54,734 bases of DNA from Clostridium sp. (GTDB lineage Bacteria; Bacillota; Clostridia; Clostridiales; Clostridiaceae): the NCBI GenBank assembly GCA_031292145.1, contig JARLHR010000201.1, forward strand, positions 1-54,734. Reading direction: 5' to 3'. Every line of letters begins with the position of its first letter. Position 1 is the first letter of the stretch. Shown here piece by piece: positions 8,843 to 17,285 of the stretch. Below the pieces are notes generated by a model that made no database searches, had not been told where the DNA came from, and worked only from the letters and a program-made list of their open reading frames with translations. A program made the position numbers and the translations under genes.

Positions 8843-9826
8843 TTGAGGAAATTAACATTAGAAGAGTATCAAAAAATTAAGTTATGGATGTATCGTAATG
8901 CCAGACAGATAGAATTATCAATATGGAGGTATCATTTTGAGAATGGTAGCACGGAAGAGGTTCTTTCTTCTTTGTCACTTTACCAAAATGATGATGGTGG
9001 TTTCGAACATGGTCTTGAACCAGATAGCTGGAATCCAAATTCATCACCATATACAACTTTAACAGCAATGAATATTTTAAGTAGTATAAATTTTAATGAT
9101 AAACAGCATCCAATAATATAGGGAATATTTAAATTTCTAGAAAGTAACGTCGATTGTTTTGAAAATGGATGGGATTTCAATATACCATCTAATAATGACT
9201 ATGCGCATGCACCGTGGTGGACATACAATGCAGAGGCGAATAAAGTAGAAGGGATAGGCGTTACAGCGGGGATAGCTAGTTTTATATTAAGAAATGCCGA
9301 TGAAAATTCTGAAATATATATAAAGGTTCTAACCTTATGTGACTCAATAATTAAAAAGCTCAGCATAGGGCAGAGCTATGGAGACATGGGTATTGGCGGA
9401 TATTGTATATTACTTGACAGTATAAAACAAGCTAATTTGACATGGCGTTTTGACTGTGACTTTCTTGCAGAAAAGTTGTCAGAACTTGTGTATGACTTCA
9501 TAGTAAGAGATACATCAAAATGGGGTCATTATTCGGTAAGACCTTCTAATTATATTAACTCTCCTGAATGCATATTTTATAAGGAAAATGAAGAAATAGT
9601 ATCAAGAGAACTCGATTATATCATTGAAACAAGACCAAAGAATGGTGTTTGGGATATAACCTGGAGTTGGTTTGAAAACAATGATAAATATGCAAAGGAA
9701 TTTGCTATAAGTGAAAATTGGTGGAAAGCAAGTAAGGCTATTGAAAAAATTAATTATTTAAAGAATTTTAACAGAGTAGATAAAAGAGTGGTTGATTGTT
9801 GGCTAAGTTCTCGGAATTTAAAATAG
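8843..9826 (+). pseudogene. second QNDDGGF toroid-like paralogue, interrupted by TAG
   Basis: From TTG 8843, with AGGAAGG at 8829-8835, one frame of 328 codons runs to 9826, broken only by TAG 9119-9121 (codon 93) between HPII and GIFKFLES. A CAG (Gln) to TAG change would explain it. It parallels the upstream gene: MYRNARQIELSIWRYHFENG, LYQNDDGGFEHGLEPD, AHAPWWTYNAEA, then a C-terminal NGVWDITWSWFENND matching DGYWNPNFSWG. Everything after the stop is intact. A weak internal start at 9386 could yield a C-terminal fragment. Confidence 0.7.
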
Positions 9827-9859
9827 AAGATAATTTATATATGGCGAAGGAGGTACTTT

Positions 9860-10234
9860 ATGAAAAGGACAATGATGCAGATGTATGTAAAGGGGAGCGG
9901 GGAGGCTGTAGAACTGTATTTAAAAGCTTTTAATGCTACATTGGGCTTTAACGTAAAAAGCTCTGATGACACATTTTATCATTCAGAACTTGATATTTGT
10001 GGTCATACCTTAGCAGTAGCTGAGGCGAATGATAGTATGGATAAAAGGATTACAGGTAACACAATGCAGTTTTGCTTACATTATGGTGAAGGAAATGAGG
10101 ATAAGGTTAAAAAGGCTTATGAGATACTTAAGGAGGGTAGCGAAATCCTATTTCCGTTAGGTCCTTGTGATTTTAGTCCATTGTGTGCAGATTTTATTGA
10201 TAAGTTTGGTGTTAGATGGTGTCTTTTTGTATAA
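9860..10234 (+). CDS. PhnB-like VOC (glyoxalase-fold) protein
   Basis: A 124-residue single-domain protein with an excellent GAAGGAGG ribosome site. QMYVKGSGEAVELYLKAFNA, SELDICGHTLAVAEA, NTMQFCLHYG and DKFGVRWCLF are the four strand/helix landmarks of the PhnB-type VOC family. These proteins bind small ligands or metals; most have no assigned reaction. The usual second half of the fold is slightly shortened. It follows the broken toroid paralogue by 33 nt and may be co-transcribed with it. Confidence 0.75.
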   Translation: MKRTMMQMYVKGSGEAVELYLKAFNATLGFNVKSSDDTFYHSELDICGHTLAVAEANDSMDKRITGNTMQFCLHYGEGNEDKVKKAYEILKEGSEILFPLGPCDFSPLCADFIDKFGVRWCLFV

Positions 10235-10325
10235 TTGATTCTAAAGATTATGAGCATAGCACAAAGGAGTTATAGCTATTTATCAACATTGATTTAAAGC
10301 AGAGCCTTTTTTATTATATAAGCTA

Positions 10326-10356
10326 TTGACTCTTACGCTACGTAATAGTGTAAATT
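10326..10356 (+). promoter_or_regulatory. MerR-type promoter with 19-nt spacer and operator dyad
   Basis: -35 TTGACT (10326-10331), a 19-nt spacer and -10 TAAATT (10351-10356). The spacer contains TTACG-CTA-CGTAA (10333-10345), a perfect dyad. An over-long spacer carrying a dyad is the signature of promoters untwisted by MerR-family activators. The second gene of this operon encodes a MerR protein, so autoregulation is likely. Confidence 0.75.
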
Positions 10357-10378
10357 TTTATTTCAAGGAGATGATTTT

Positions 10379-11299
10379 ATGAATATTACGCTAATACGTT
10401 CTGATGAAATTTACAGAAAAATAATGAATTCACCAAAAGAAAAGCGAGATGATATTTATCGTTATGAATTAATGAAACCTTTTGAATTTAAATGGTCTTG
10501 CATTAATGTTCCAATTAAGGCTGCACAAAAAGGTGGTTATGATGTAGTTATGGCGAGCAGTATGCTTGGAGTTTTGCCGCCATCTGAGATAGATGAGACA
10601 CAAAAGGAAGCAATAGATTTAATTTCTGATGATAACTTATGGGAAGTATGTGAGAAAACTATTAATAATTCTTTAGAGAGATTTACAAAATTACGCCATG
10701 AATTACCAGTAAAGGATTATAAATTTTCTATTCTCCTTGCTAATCCACAGAGCCCATATGTGTCAAGCAGTGATGGATATTTTGGAGATGGAGGTATTCC
10801 GGGGTATATTTTTATAGAACTTGTCCCAAATGAATATACTATTAGAAAAGTTCCAGCTGCGTTAGCTCATGAATGTAACCATAATGTGCGTTGGCAATTT
10901 GAAAAGTGGAGTATGAATATTACATTAGCAGATATGATGGTGAGCGAAGGGCTTGCTGAATATTTTGCTGTGTCAATGTTTGGAGAGGACATGATTGGCC
11001 CATGGGTAAGTAAAACTGATTTAGATACTCTTAATAATTACATCAAGCCTATAATCAAAGAAGGCTTAGATGCAAAAGGATTTGAGAATATTACAGCATA
11101 TCTTTATGGCGATGAATTTGCAAAACTTCGAGGATATTTTCCAGTAGGACTTCCTTATTGTGCGGGGTATGCTTGCGGCTATTATATGATAAAGCATTAT
11201 TTAACAAAGACAGGAAAGTCAATAGAAGAAGCAACTTTAACTCCTACAAGTGAAATTATGAAGGAAATAGAGGATTTTTGGAATGAAGAATCAGTTTAA
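10379..11299 (+). CDS. DUF2268-type putative zinc protease
   Basis: A 306-residue protein of the DUF2268 (YjaZ-like) family. The zinc-binding motif HECNH (HExxH) is in AALAHECNHNVRWQFE near residue 163, and a downstream Glu in VSEGLAEYFAVSMFG is the probable third ligand. No signal peptide is present, so it is predicted cytosolic. It is the first gene behind a MerR-type promoter and overlaps the MerR/TipAS gene by 17 nt, implying translational coupling. The pair looks like a ligand-induced response unit; the substrate is unknown. Confidence 0.8.
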   Translation: MNITLIRSDEIYRKIMNSPKEKRDDIYRYELMKPFEFKWSCINVPIKAAQKGGYDVVMASSMLGVLPPSEIDETQKEAIDLISDDNLWEVCEKTINNSLERFTKLRHELPVKDYKFSILLANPQSPYVSSSDGYFGDGGIPGYIFIELVPNEYTIRKVPAALAHECNHNVRWQFEKWSMNITLADMMVSEGLAEYFAVSMFGEDMIGPWVSKTDLDTLNNYIKPIIKEGLDAKGFENITAYLYGDEFAKLRGYFPVGLPYCAGYACGYYMIKHYLTKTGKSIEEATLTPTSEIMKEIEDFWNEESV

Positions 11300-12038
11300 A
11301 ACTGTAAATGAAATTGCAAAGCTCACAGGTATCACTGTTAGAACTCTTCATTATTATGATGAAATAGATTTGTTAAAACCATCAAATACTTCTGATGCAG
11401 GGTACAGGCTTTATAGTAATAGTGATATTGCAACTTTGCAGCAAATATTATTGTTTAAAGAAATGGGATTAGAATTAAAGTTAATAAAACAGATAATTAG
11501 TAATCCTAATTTTGATCAAATGGAAGCATTGAAGAAACATAAAGAAATGCTTATGTTAAAGAAAAAACGTCTTGAGAATTTAATAAAACTTGTGGATGAT
11601 AACTTACAGGGCAATTCTAATTTTAGTTTTAATGAATTCCAAGATTCAGATATTATTGCTAAACAAAATGAATATAAAAAAGAGGTTTTAGAGCGATTTG
11701 GACATACTGAAGCGTATAAGGAATTTGAGTTAAAACAAGCTAATTCAAACAGCCAATATATAAATCTAGAAGAAAAAGCAAAAGAAATATTTGGAACTAT
11801 TGCACAGTGCAAAGATTATCCACCAAGCTGTGAAAAAGTGCAGGATCTAATTTCACAGTGGCAGGAGTATATAACGGAAACACTATATACTTGTACTAAT
11901 GAAATACTTAGATGCCTGGGACTTATGTATGTAGAGGATGAAAGATTTGCTAGTTATATCAATAGTTTTGGTGATAATTTAGCACAATATATTAATGAGG
12001 CTATAGAGTTTTATTGTCAGAAAAGTCATAGTGGCTAA
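11283..12038 (+). CDS. MerR-family regulator with TipAS-like ligand domain
   Basis: A 251-residue regulator. The N-terminal MerR winged helix (FKTVNEIAKLTGITVRTLHY to YRLYSNSDIATLQQILLFKE) is followed by a dimerisation coiled coil (residues about 80-115) and an all-helical C-terminal TipAS-type domain (QNEYKKEVLERFGHTEAYKE). TipA-type proteins bind thiopeptides and other antibiotics. It likely acts on the 19-nt-spacer promoter upstream of the DUF2268 gene. Its ATG lies inside the 3' end of that gene. Confidence 0.85.
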   Translation: MKNQFKTVNEIAKLTGITVRTLHYYDEIDLLKPSNTSDAGYRLYSNSDIATLQQILLFKEMGLELKLIKQIISNPNFDQMEALKKHKEMLMLKKKRLENLIKLVDDNLQGNSNFSFNEFQDSDIIAKQNEYKKEVLERFGHTEAYKEFELKQANSNSQYINLEEKAKEIFGTIAQCKDYPPSCEKVQDLISQWQEYITETLYTCTNEILRCLGLMYVEDERFASYINSFGDNLAQYINEAIEFYCQKSHSG

Positions 12039-12212
12039 TTTTAATAATGTTAGATAAAGTGAAAATTAATGATAGAATGTATATTTTTAGTTAAAAAGTA
12101 TACTATGCTTTATAGAGATTATTTATAGAGGACAAGCAGACTAAGTATGATTGAAAATATACATTATCGTTAATTTTATTAATGTGCCTAATGTGAAAGG
12201 AAGACAATAAAT

Positions 12213-13427
12213 ATGAAAATTGGTAAATTTGTTGAACATAATAATTTAACTATAGATACAGTACGACATTATATGGATATGAACTTGATAATACCAGAAA
12301 AACAAGGTGGACAATATGATTTTGATGATAGATGTCAAAAGGATTTAGAAGATGTTATATCTCTTAAAGGAATGGGGTTTTTGTTAAGTGAAATTAAATC
12401 GATTTTTATGTTTAAGAGATTAGCTGAGCTTACTGAATATCAAGAAAACGAATGTTTTAGGTCACTTTTTATAAATAAAAATAATCAATTAGAACATCAA
12501 CTAAAAGAGCTCGGTGAAATGAAGCAAAGACTGGAATCTAAACTAAAATGGCTTTCAGAAATTAAAGTTAAAAATAAAGCTGTTATAGGTGTAGGCATTA
12601 AAGCATTGGATCTTTTAAAATGCTTAAAATGTGGGAATGATTTAGAACTGGCAGAAGGAAGTATAACAAAAAATCAAGTTATTAATGGGAAAGTGGTATG
12701 TAGCTGCGGTGAGGAATATCTAATTGAAGATGGAATATTAAAAGTATCCAATGAGAAAATAAAAAATGTTAATTTTGATTGTAACTATATTACAGATTAT
12801 ATAAGTGATACTAATATGGATTATTTGGATAATGTTTATAGAGGAATAGATTGGATGTACAAAAAAATAGATTTTAAGGATTTCAAAAATAAGGTGATGC
12901 TTGAATTAGGCTCAGGAATGGGATTCTTTTTAAGGAATATTTATAATGATTTACCTGATGATTCAATATATATTGCTGTAGATCATGATATAAACAGGCA
13001 TATATTCCTAAAGAACATATTAGAAACTGTAAACTGCAAAAAAAACATGCTGTTTATTTGTTCGGATTTTCAGCAGATTCCTATAAAGGATAAATCTGTG
13101 GATATACTTTTAGATATTTCAGGAACCAGTAATTATAGTTTTGATAATGAAGAATTTCTACTTAAATTAGTTGATAAGCATGTAAAAGATAATGCAAATA
13201 TAGCTGGCACATATATTTTATTTGAAAAGTTTGCTTCAAACAGCTTAATAGAAAATAAATATAGAAAAAATTTTATGATTAATAATGTTAAAGAACAAAT
13301 TTCAAAACTTAAGTATAATGTATTTGAAGATAATATATCAAACTCCATGGAAAAGGGCGGAAAGTACGAAAGCTATTTTAGAGATGGTGAAAAAGTATAT
13401 TCATATTTAATTTTAGGAAAAAGATAG
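12213..13427 (+). CDS. MerR HTH - zinc ribbon - SAM methyltransferase fusion
   Basis: A 404-residue protein with three parts. Residues 1-75 are a MerR DNA-binding domain ([20 protein letters not shown], then [20 protein letters not shown]), followed by a coiled coil to about 120. Residues 138-185 are a Trm112-like zinc ribbon with CLKCGN and [16 protein letters not shown]. Residues 225-400 form a Rossmann methyltransferase with motif [14 protein letters not shown], an acidic motif II (YIAVDHD) and [12 protein letters not shown] as motif IV. Zinc ribbon plus methyltransferase recalls rRNA methylases such as RlmA, but the target is unknown. ATG 12213 follows GAAAGGAAG. The following gene is an MFS pump. 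Confidence 0.8.
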   Translation: MKIGKFVEHNNLTIDTVRHYMDMNLIIPEKQGGQYDFDDRCQKDLEDVISLKGMGFLLSEIKSIFMFKRLAELTEYQENECFRSLFINKNNQLEHQLKELGEMKQRLESKLKWLSEIKVKNKAVIGVGIKALDLLKCLKCGNDLELAEGSITKNQVINGKVVCSCGEEYLIEDGILKVSNEKIKNVNFDCNYITDYISDTNMDYLDNVYRGIDWMYKKIDFKDFKNKVMLELGSGMGFFLRNIYNDLPDDSIYIAVDHDINRHIFLKNILETVNCKKNMLFICSDFQQIPIKDKSVDILLDISGTSNYSFDNEEFLLKLVDKHVKDNANIAGTYILFEKFASNSLIENKYRKNFMINNVKEQISKLKYNVFEDNISNSMEKGGKYESYFRDGEKVYSYLILGKR

Positions 13428-13479
13428 GGTTAGCTCTATCTTTAATGTATTTATCAGTAAATATTTTTTATTTATAGTA

Positions 13480-13510
13480 TTGATGTTGTCATAAGCCCGT
13501 GATTTACACT
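13480..13510 (+). promoter_or_regulatory. possible MerR-type promoter for the MFS pump
   Basis: TTGATG (13480-13485), a 19-nt spacer and TACACT (13505-13510). The spacing suits MerR activation, but the hexamers are imperfect and the spacer dyad (TCAT...GTGA) is weak. Confidence 0.35.
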
Positions 13511-13564
13511 GAATTTAGGGAATCTTAAAAAAATAAAAATCCCTAAAAGGAAAGTGAGGCTAAA

Positions 13565-14851
13565 ATGTTATTATCAATATTATCATTAAGAAATTATTTG
13601 AGAAATAAAGAGTTGTTAAATACAATTCTATTTTCAGCAGCAAGCTGTATATCTTTATTTGGAACAGCTATCTACAATTTTGCAATTGGATTATATGTAT
13701 TGAAGCTTACTGGTTCAGGTTTAAGTTTTGCTGGAACCTTGGCCATAAGTATCATATCAATAATACTTGTAAATCCATTTGCAGGTGTGCTGGCTGATAG
13801 ACTTGATAAGAAACTTCTAGCAATAATAACAGATATGCTAAATGGACTTTTACTCATAGGTCTATATATGTTGGCGAGAGAGTATCCTTTAAATGTATCA
13901 ATGATATATGTAAGTACATTTCTATTAAATGTATTTACTACTGTTTATGGAATAAGCATTGAAGCAGCAAAGTCAAATTTAGTATTAGAGAAAAAGCTCA
14001 TTTCTATGAATTCTATAAATAAAGTCATTGAATCTTCATCTTCAATACTAGGTCCGGTAATAGGAGGGGGAGTATTTACTTTCCTAGATATAAAAGTTTT
14101 TATTGTAATCAATAGTTTTTCTTTTATAATATCAGCATTACTTCAGCTATTGATGGATTTTAAGTTTAATTGCAGTGATTATGGAAAAAAGAAAGAAGAT
14201 ATTAATTTTGTTACAGATATAATTGAAGGAATTACGTATCTAAGAACTAAGCGAGAAATTTTAAATATAGCCAAAGTCTATGTTGCATTAAACTTTTGTA
14301 TTGGTCTTTCAATAAATGCTCCAATGCCATATATTATAAATAATGTTTTAAAACTTGATACTAGATTATTTGGAATAATAGAGGCAGCTTTACCTATAGG
14401 AATGATTTTAGGTGCTATTATGATTAAAGGAATTATGAGTAAATACCTGTATGGAAAAATTGTGAAGTCAGCTAATATTTTATTATCAGTTTCTATGGCA
14501 GCAATAGGTTTTTCAGTCATATTGCACTATGAAGTGGACAATAAAATATTTTATCTAATATATTTTATATTAATCATGATATCAATAGGAGCAGCCATAT
14601 CTTCAATAGATATACCTATTTTTTATGTTCTACAACAAGATATTCCAGAAGAATTTAGAGGAAGGATAATAAGCATAGTGGTAAGTATGGCAAAGATAAT
14701 ACTTCTAGCCGCACTAATTATATCCGGAGCTTTGATAAATATAATACCAACATATATTTTGCCAATAGCAGGTGGTGCAGGGCTTTGTATTTTTAGTTTT
14801 GAAAAATACTCGAATTTGTTAGATTGTGATTTAAATAGTACAATAAGATAG
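13565..14851 (+). CDS. MFS efflux pump (Mef/EntS-like)
   Basis: A 428-residue transporter with about 12 transmembrane helices. The cytoplasmic loop motif A is AGVLADRLDKK (about residues 77-87), and IPEEFRGRIISIVVSM near residue 360 is typical of the Mef/EntS/NreB group that exports macrolides and other small molecules. The ribosome site AAAGGAAAGTGAGG precedes ATG 13565. It lies 137 nt after the MerR-methyltransferase fusion on the same strand, with a possible 19-nt-spacer promoter between. A self-protection or drug-response pair is the natural inference. Confidence 0.85.
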   Translation: MLLSILSLRNYLRNKELLNTILFSAASCISLFGTAIYNFAIGLYVLKLTGSGLSFAGTLAISIISIILVNPFAGVLADRLDKKLLAIITDMLNGLLLIGLYMLAREYPLNVSMIYVSTFLLNVFTTVYGISIEAAKSNLVLEKKLISMNSINKVIESSSSILGPVIGGGVFTFLDIKVFIVINSFSFIISALLQLLMDFKFNCSDYGKKKEDINFVTDIIEGITYLRTKREILNIAKVYVALNFCIGLSINAPMPYIINNVLKLDTRLFGIIEAALPIGMILGAIMIKGIMSKYLYGKIVKSANILLSVSMAAIGFSVILHYEVDNKIFYLIYFILIMISIGAAISSIDIPIFYVLQQDIPEEFRGRIISIVVSMAKIILLAALIISGALINIIPTYILPIAGGAGLCIFSFEKYSNLLDCDLNSTIR

Positions 14852-14903
14852 GATAGGTAATAATAAAGCTTTTTTATACTAATAAGTATGGAATAGGGAA
14901 TTA

Positions 14904-14927
14904 ACTGACCACAAGTTCGTGGTCAGT
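14904..14927. terminator. 9-bp hairpin between convergent genes
   Basis: ACTGACCAC (14904-14912) and GTGGTCAGT (14919-14927) pair perfectly around AAGTTC. It sits between the 3' ends of the MFS gene and the aminotransferase. No clean T run is present, so termination is probable but not certain. Confidence 0.55.
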
Positions 14928-14938
14928 CAAAATGAGTT

Positions 14939-16123
14939 TTATGCAAATTCATTTAAAACTTCAGAAATACATTTTATTCCTTCAACAATTCGATCATTAG
15001 GCATGTTTGAAAAGTTAATTCTAAAAGTATTTTCATGGCCTCCATTTGGAAAGAAGGAGCCACCTGGAACAAAGGCAACATTTTTTTCAAGGCACTTTTC
15101 AAGTACATCTCTTGCATTTATTTTTTCAGGAAGTTCAACCCACATGAAGAGGCCGCCTTGAGGTCTTGTATACTTAATTCCCTTAGGAAATTCTTTGTCC
15201 ATAGTTTCTAGGGCTAAATTACGTCTTTCTCTATAAACTTCACGAATTTTTTCTATATGTTCATCAATATTATATAATTCAAGATACTGTGCGATTTCTC
15301 TTTGTGCAATTGTATTACATTGAAGGTCAGTACCTTGTTTTACTAATACATATTTTTGTATTATTTCTTTTTGTCCTGCGATCCATCCAATTCTATAACC
15401 AGGACAGAATATCTTTGAAAATGTACCGCAGCAAAGCACATGTCCGCTTTCGTCAAAAGATTTTATTGATGGTAGAGTTTCGCCTTCAAATCTAAGTTCA
15501 CCATAAGGATTATCTTCAATAACAATTACATTATACTTTGAAGCCAATTCAGCAAGAGCTTTTCTTCTTTTAACACTCCAAGTTCTTCCTGTTGGGTTTT
15601 GAAATTCAGGAATAGCATAAATTACTTTGATATTTTCTGTAGTTTTTAATATAATTTCAAGTTCACTTGGAATCATTCCATTATCATCTGTTGGCACTTC
15701 AATAAAATTGCATTCATATGCTTTAAAAGCACTAATAGCTGCAAGATATGTGGGACATTCGCATAAAATAACGTCTCCTTTATTTAAAAATACCTTACCA
15801 GTTAAATCAAGAGCTTGTTGTGAGCCATGTGTAAGTAATATGTTCTCGTAGTCAAAGTTTGTTCCTAATCTTTCATTCATTCTTTGTGCGCACCATTTTC
15901 TTAAAGGATCATATCCTTCAGTTGTGGTATATTGAAGAGCACCTTGACCATCTTCTTCAAGAACAATTCTATTTACTTCTTTTATTGCCTCAATAGGGAA
16001 TAGTTCAGGCGCAGGTAGATCTCCAGCAAAAGATATAATTTCTGGTCTTTGAGTAACTTTTAATATTTCTCTGATTTCTGATGCCTTTAAATTAGACATC
16101 CTTTCTGCATAATTAAAATTCAT
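14939..16123 (-). CDS. PLP-dependent class I/II aminotransferase (MocR-core/LysN-like), probably valine-linked
   Basis: A 394-residue fold-type I aminotransferase. Landmarks include PAPELFPIEAIKEVNRIV, LLTHGSQQALDL, IYAIPEFQNPTGR, VIEDNPYGELRFEG and the Schiff-base lysine in CGTFSKIFCPGYRIGW (about residue 233). It resembles the stand-alone LysN/2-aminoadipate and aromatic or branched-chain transaminases without a GntR domain. Its long T-box leader carries GUA as specifier in my folding, so expression should rise when tRNA-Val is uncharged, pointing to valine synthesis or valine/2-oxoisovalerate exchange. It is divergent from a ValRS gene that also has a Val T-box. The ATG is preceded by the AGGGGGC ribosome site. 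Confidence 0.85.
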   Translation of the reverse strand: MNFNYAERMSNLKASEIREILKVTQRPEIISFAGDLPAPELFPIEAIKEVNRIVLEEDGQGALQYTTTEGYDPLRKWCAQRMNERLGTNFDYENILLTHGSQQALDLTGKVFLNKGDVILCECPTYLAAISAFKAYECNFIEVPTDDNGMIPSELEIILKTTENIKVIYAIPEFQNPTGRTWSVKRRKALAELASKYNVIVIEDNPYGELRFEGETLPSIKSFDESGHVLCCGTFSKIFCPGYRIGWIAGQKEIIQKYVLVKQGTDLQCNTIAQREIAQYLELYNIDEHIEKIREVYRERRNLALETMDKEFPKGIKYTRPQGGLFMWVELPEKINARDVLEKCLEKNVAFVPGGSFFPNGGHENTFRINFSNMPNDRIVEGIKCISEVLNEFA

Positions 16124-16165
16124 AATTTTTGCCCCCTATAATTTTAGTTAGATAAATTTATAAAC

Positions 16166-16203
16166 AAAAAATCCTGTCCTCTGCTATATAGAAAGGACAG
16201 GAC
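16166..16203 (-). terminator. T-box terminator of the aminotransferase
   Basis: CCTGTCCT and AGGACAGG pair (16201-16194 with 16180-16173 on the minus strand), followed by a run of T (16171-16166). It competes with the antiterminator that contains GGTGGTACCGC. Confidence 0.85.
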
Positions 16204-16225
16204 TTTATATTCCTGCGGTACCACC

Positions 16226-16391
16226 TTAGGCACAATCAAAGAAATAATAAATCCATCTGCCAGCCTATTTTCCATCATCCTGCGTCAGCAAAATGCAATA
16301 ATAGGCTGGCTATGATAGCATTTTGCTTCCTTGCCTGATGAAAAATAGTCATGTCAGCTTTGGACTTGTTATTTCTTTTCATGTGCCTTAA
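16226..16391 (-). repeat. full-length TTAGGCACA repeat, copy A, inside the T-box leader
   Basis: Minus strand. The ends TTAAGGCACATGAAAAG and CTTTGATTGTGCCTAA pair. The middle stem is UAUUUUUCAUCA with UGAUGGAAAAUA; the inner stem is AGCAAAAUGC with GCAUUUUGCU. Conserved loops are GGCAAGGAAG, GACGCAGGAUGA and the apical CAUAGCCAGCCUAUUA. It occupies the interval between the upstream leader helices and the antiterminator. Confidence 0.8.
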
Positions 16392-16658
16392 TTGGCTAAA
16401 AACGCCCACTCATTAAAAATGCAAACACATTCTGGATTTGTAACGTAATCCAAACGTTATGAATTACTGAGAATCTATAGCATCCTATTCTATAACATTA
16501 AAAACTTAAGTAATAGATATTCTATAAATTCCGTTTACCCATACTCTCAAAGGCTACTTTTACTATAATGCGTTCTGCCAATATTACAGCACAATTGACT
16601 CTCTGTAAGTGCACTTATAGTTTTATTTCCTCATCAACAATTTAATTTATTGTTTTAT

Positions 16659-16687
16659 AATTTACCATCATATGATTTATTTGTCAA
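16659..16687 (-). promoter_or_regulatory. promoter of the aminotransferase T-box leader
   Basis: Minus strand: perfect TTGACA (16687-16682), 17-nt spacer, TAAATT (16664-16659). Confidence 0.7.
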
Positions 16688-16730
16688 ATAATTTTTGAAT
16701 TAATACTATGTTTTTATACAATCATTTTAG

Positions 16731-16871
16731 CAAATTAATAAGGATGACACAAAATCACTAACTTTTTTACCATTTAACTATGCAGATGGACCTATAGGTA
16801 AACCAACATATTATGAAATGAGCAATCTTCCTATAGAGATATCACATTACTATAGAATTAAAATAACTTAA
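16731..16871 (+). pseudogene. short open frame, possible 3' relic of an unknown gene
   Basis: 46 codons between two stops, without a start, reading for example LTFLPFNYADGPIGKPTYY and ending YYRIKIT. The composition looks protein-like, but no family is recognised. It sits between two divergent T-box promoters and may be a gene fossil or chance. Confidence 0.25.
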
Positions 16872-16879
16872 ATTACCTA

Positions 16880-16907
16880 TTGACAAAAGAATTTAACGGT
16901 GTAAAAT
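16880..16907 (+). promoter_or_regulatory. promoter of the ValRS T-box leader
   Basis: TTGACA (16880-16885), 16-nt spacer, TAAAAT (16902-16907). Confidence 0.75.
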
Positions 16908-16909
16908 GT

Positions 16910-17197
16910 GTATTAAAGAAAGATAAAAGCAATGAAAAGGAAGAGTAGGCACTATATGGAAATTAAGAGAGGGAATGCTGGTGGAAATTTCCCGTGAAGT
17001 TAGTGTCGAAGGTAGCCTTTGAGCTTTAAACCGAAAGCTTTGGCAAGTAGGCTTTAACGGAGTCCCACCGTTACAGGGGAGGTAGTATCGGCAAAAATTG
17101 CCCGCACTATACAGAGAGTGTACATTTTTGTACAAACTTAGGTGGTACCACGGAGTTTAACCTTCGTCCTATATTTTAGGACGGAGGTTTATTTTTT
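16910..17197 (+). promoter_or_regulatory. T-box leader (specifier GUA, Val) of the valyl-tRNA synthetase
   Basis: Stem I: lower helix AAAGG/CCUUU, upper helix GGCACU/AGUGUC, apical hairpin AGGGAA/UUUCCC with the loop UGCUGGUGGAAA. The 3' internal loop GAAGGUAG puts GUA (17012-17014) in the specifier position, followed by G. The T-box GGUGGUACCACGG is at 17142-17154, then the terminator CCTTCGTCCT/AGGACGGAGG with a T run to 17197. Uncharged tRNA-Val should stabilise the antiterminator and raise synthetase expression. Confidence 0.9.
17159..17197 (+). terminator. T-box terminator of valS
   Basis: CCTTCGTCCT (17161-17170) pairs with AGGACGGAGG (17178-17187), followed by TTTA and a T-rich run. 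Confidence 0.9.
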
Positions 17198-17285
17198 TCT
17201 AAGTGCGCAATTAGAAAAAATGATTATAAAGAAAAATTTAAATGAGATAATTAATCATGCACAAAATATTTAGGAGGTACTTTTT

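Larger units (their letters stand above)
16166..16650 (-). promoter_or_regulatory. T-box leader (specifier GUA, Val) of the aminotransferase
   Basis: Read on the minus strand, GAGG and CCUU form the lower Stem I helix and ACUAUAA with UUAUAGU the upper helix. Between them the 3' loop is AAAAGUAG, placing GUA (16557-16555) followed by a purine in the specifier position. The same loop in the ValRS leader is GAAGGUAG. The apical loop is UUGGCAGAACGC. The T-box sequence GGUGGUACCGC lies at 16225-16211, followed by the terminator. A full 166-nt repeat (16226-16391) is inserted immediately before the T-box sequence. Confidence 0.85.

Noticed and set aside
12185-12200. Repeat end ATGTGCCTAAT before the MerR-methyltransferase gene
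   Set aside because: A solitary 11-nt match without a pairing arm; likely chance.
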